A DNA stretch of 6,699 nucleotides from the NCBI GenBank assembly GCA_017997855.1, contig JAGOEF010000089.1, positions 1 to 6,699 on the forward strand, in the 5' to 3' direction. Position 1 is the first letter of the stretch, and every line of letters begins with the position of its first letter. The stretch is from Bacteroidales bacterium (lineage in GTDB: Bacteria; Bacteroidota; Bacteroidia; Bacteroidales; ML635J-15). The notes beneath the pieces are model-generated. The model was given only the letters and a program-made list of their open reading frames with translations. It was not told where the DNA came from and made no database searches. This document shows positions 6,323 through 6,699 of the stretch, piece after piece. Made by a program: the position numbers and the translations under genes.

Positions 6323-6699
6323 ATGAAAAAATTCCGTCTGTTTTCGCTGATTACCCTGGTATTTGCCATGGCGATACTGTTAAGTAATTGTAAAGGGAAA
6401 AACAATGCTCCGGTTTATGAATTTACCCTCAGTGCCGATCCGGGTTGGTTTGTAAAGCAATTCGCCAATAATCACCACGATAGTTTGATTAATAATGCGG
6501 TATATCTGACCGATTCACTGGTTGGATTGAGCGAAAAAAACTACTTCGATGTGTTTCTCGAAGTTTGGGATGCTAACTATGCTGACTATGCCTTAATTGA
6601 TCGTATCCGATGCTATTACAGTGGCTGGGACACGTCGTATTGCAACAGCACTGTTACCGAAAGGATGAAAGCTGAATTCAATAGTGCCCTCGACACCAC
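6323..6699 (+). CDS. Putative lipoprotein of unknown function, N-terminal part (runs off the right edge)
   Basis: The frame from the ATG at 6323 stays open to the edge, giving 125 residues. The leader has basic residues (MKKFR), a hydrophobic core and a lipobox-like LSNC (20-23). Asn at the -1 position is unusual, so lipidation at Cys23 is likely but not certain. The mature part is acidic and aromatic (several Trp and Tyr) with no repeat. From about 42 it reads like a compact alpha/beta domain, and two further Cys residues occur at about 97 and 107, in the RIRCYYSGWDTSYC segment. I do not recognise the family. It is separated from the membrane-protein gene by 58 bases holding a possible terminator and weak promoter, so it may be its own unit or lead an operon to the right. 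The exported location is the only property supported. Confidence 0.75.
   Translation, partial: MKKFRLFSLITLVFAMAILLSNCKGKNNAPVYEFTLSADPGWFVKQFANNHHDSLINNAVYLTDSLVGLSEKNYFDVFLEVWDANYADYALIDRIRCYYSGWDTSYCNSTVTERMKAEFNSALDT

Overview
The window looks like chromosomal DNA from a member of the Bacteroidota, probably Bacteroidales or a relative such as Marinilabiliales. Three signs point there: intergenic copies of the Bacteroidota sigma-factor -7 element (TAnnTTTG) near starts that lack strong Shine-Dalgarno sequences, a high density of lipoprotein signal peptides, and the protein families themselves. The genus is not determinable by eye. No RNA gene, insertion sequence, CRISPR array or phage gene is visible.

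Layout. Positions 1-362 (minus) hold the N-terminal 120 residues of an exported TPR protein that runs off the left edge. Diverging from it is a tight three-gene plus-strand operon (about 421/442-2555): a predicted outer-membrane beta-barrel protein followed by two paralogous lipoproteins built of MORN-variant (YwqK-like) repeats, with only 4 bases between successive genes. This operon converges on purL (2563-4791, minus), a small-type FGAM synthase subunit of de novo purine synthesis; the two stop codons are 7 bases apart. A 153-base divergent intergenic region (4792-4944) carries a -7 element for purL and one for the next gene. That gene (4945-6264, plus) encodes a polytopic inner-membrane protein resembling EpsG/Wzy-like or GT-C glycan enzymes. 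After a possible terminator and a weak promoter, a lipoprotein of unknown function starts at 6323 and runs off the right edge.

How they fit together. purL is housekeeping; the rest are cell-envelope genes. The barrel plus two MORN lipoproteins is the most system-like unit: one outer-membrane protein and two membrane-anchored repeat proteins that arose by duplication, probably made from one transcript. Its function is unknown. The two most unusual sequence details are (1) the barrel gene has a good signal peptide whose natural beginning lies upstream of any ATG/GTG/TTG codon, suggesting a CTG start, a mutated ATG or a sequence error, and (2) the membrane-protein gene starts so close to a perfect -7 element that its mRNA may be leaderless.
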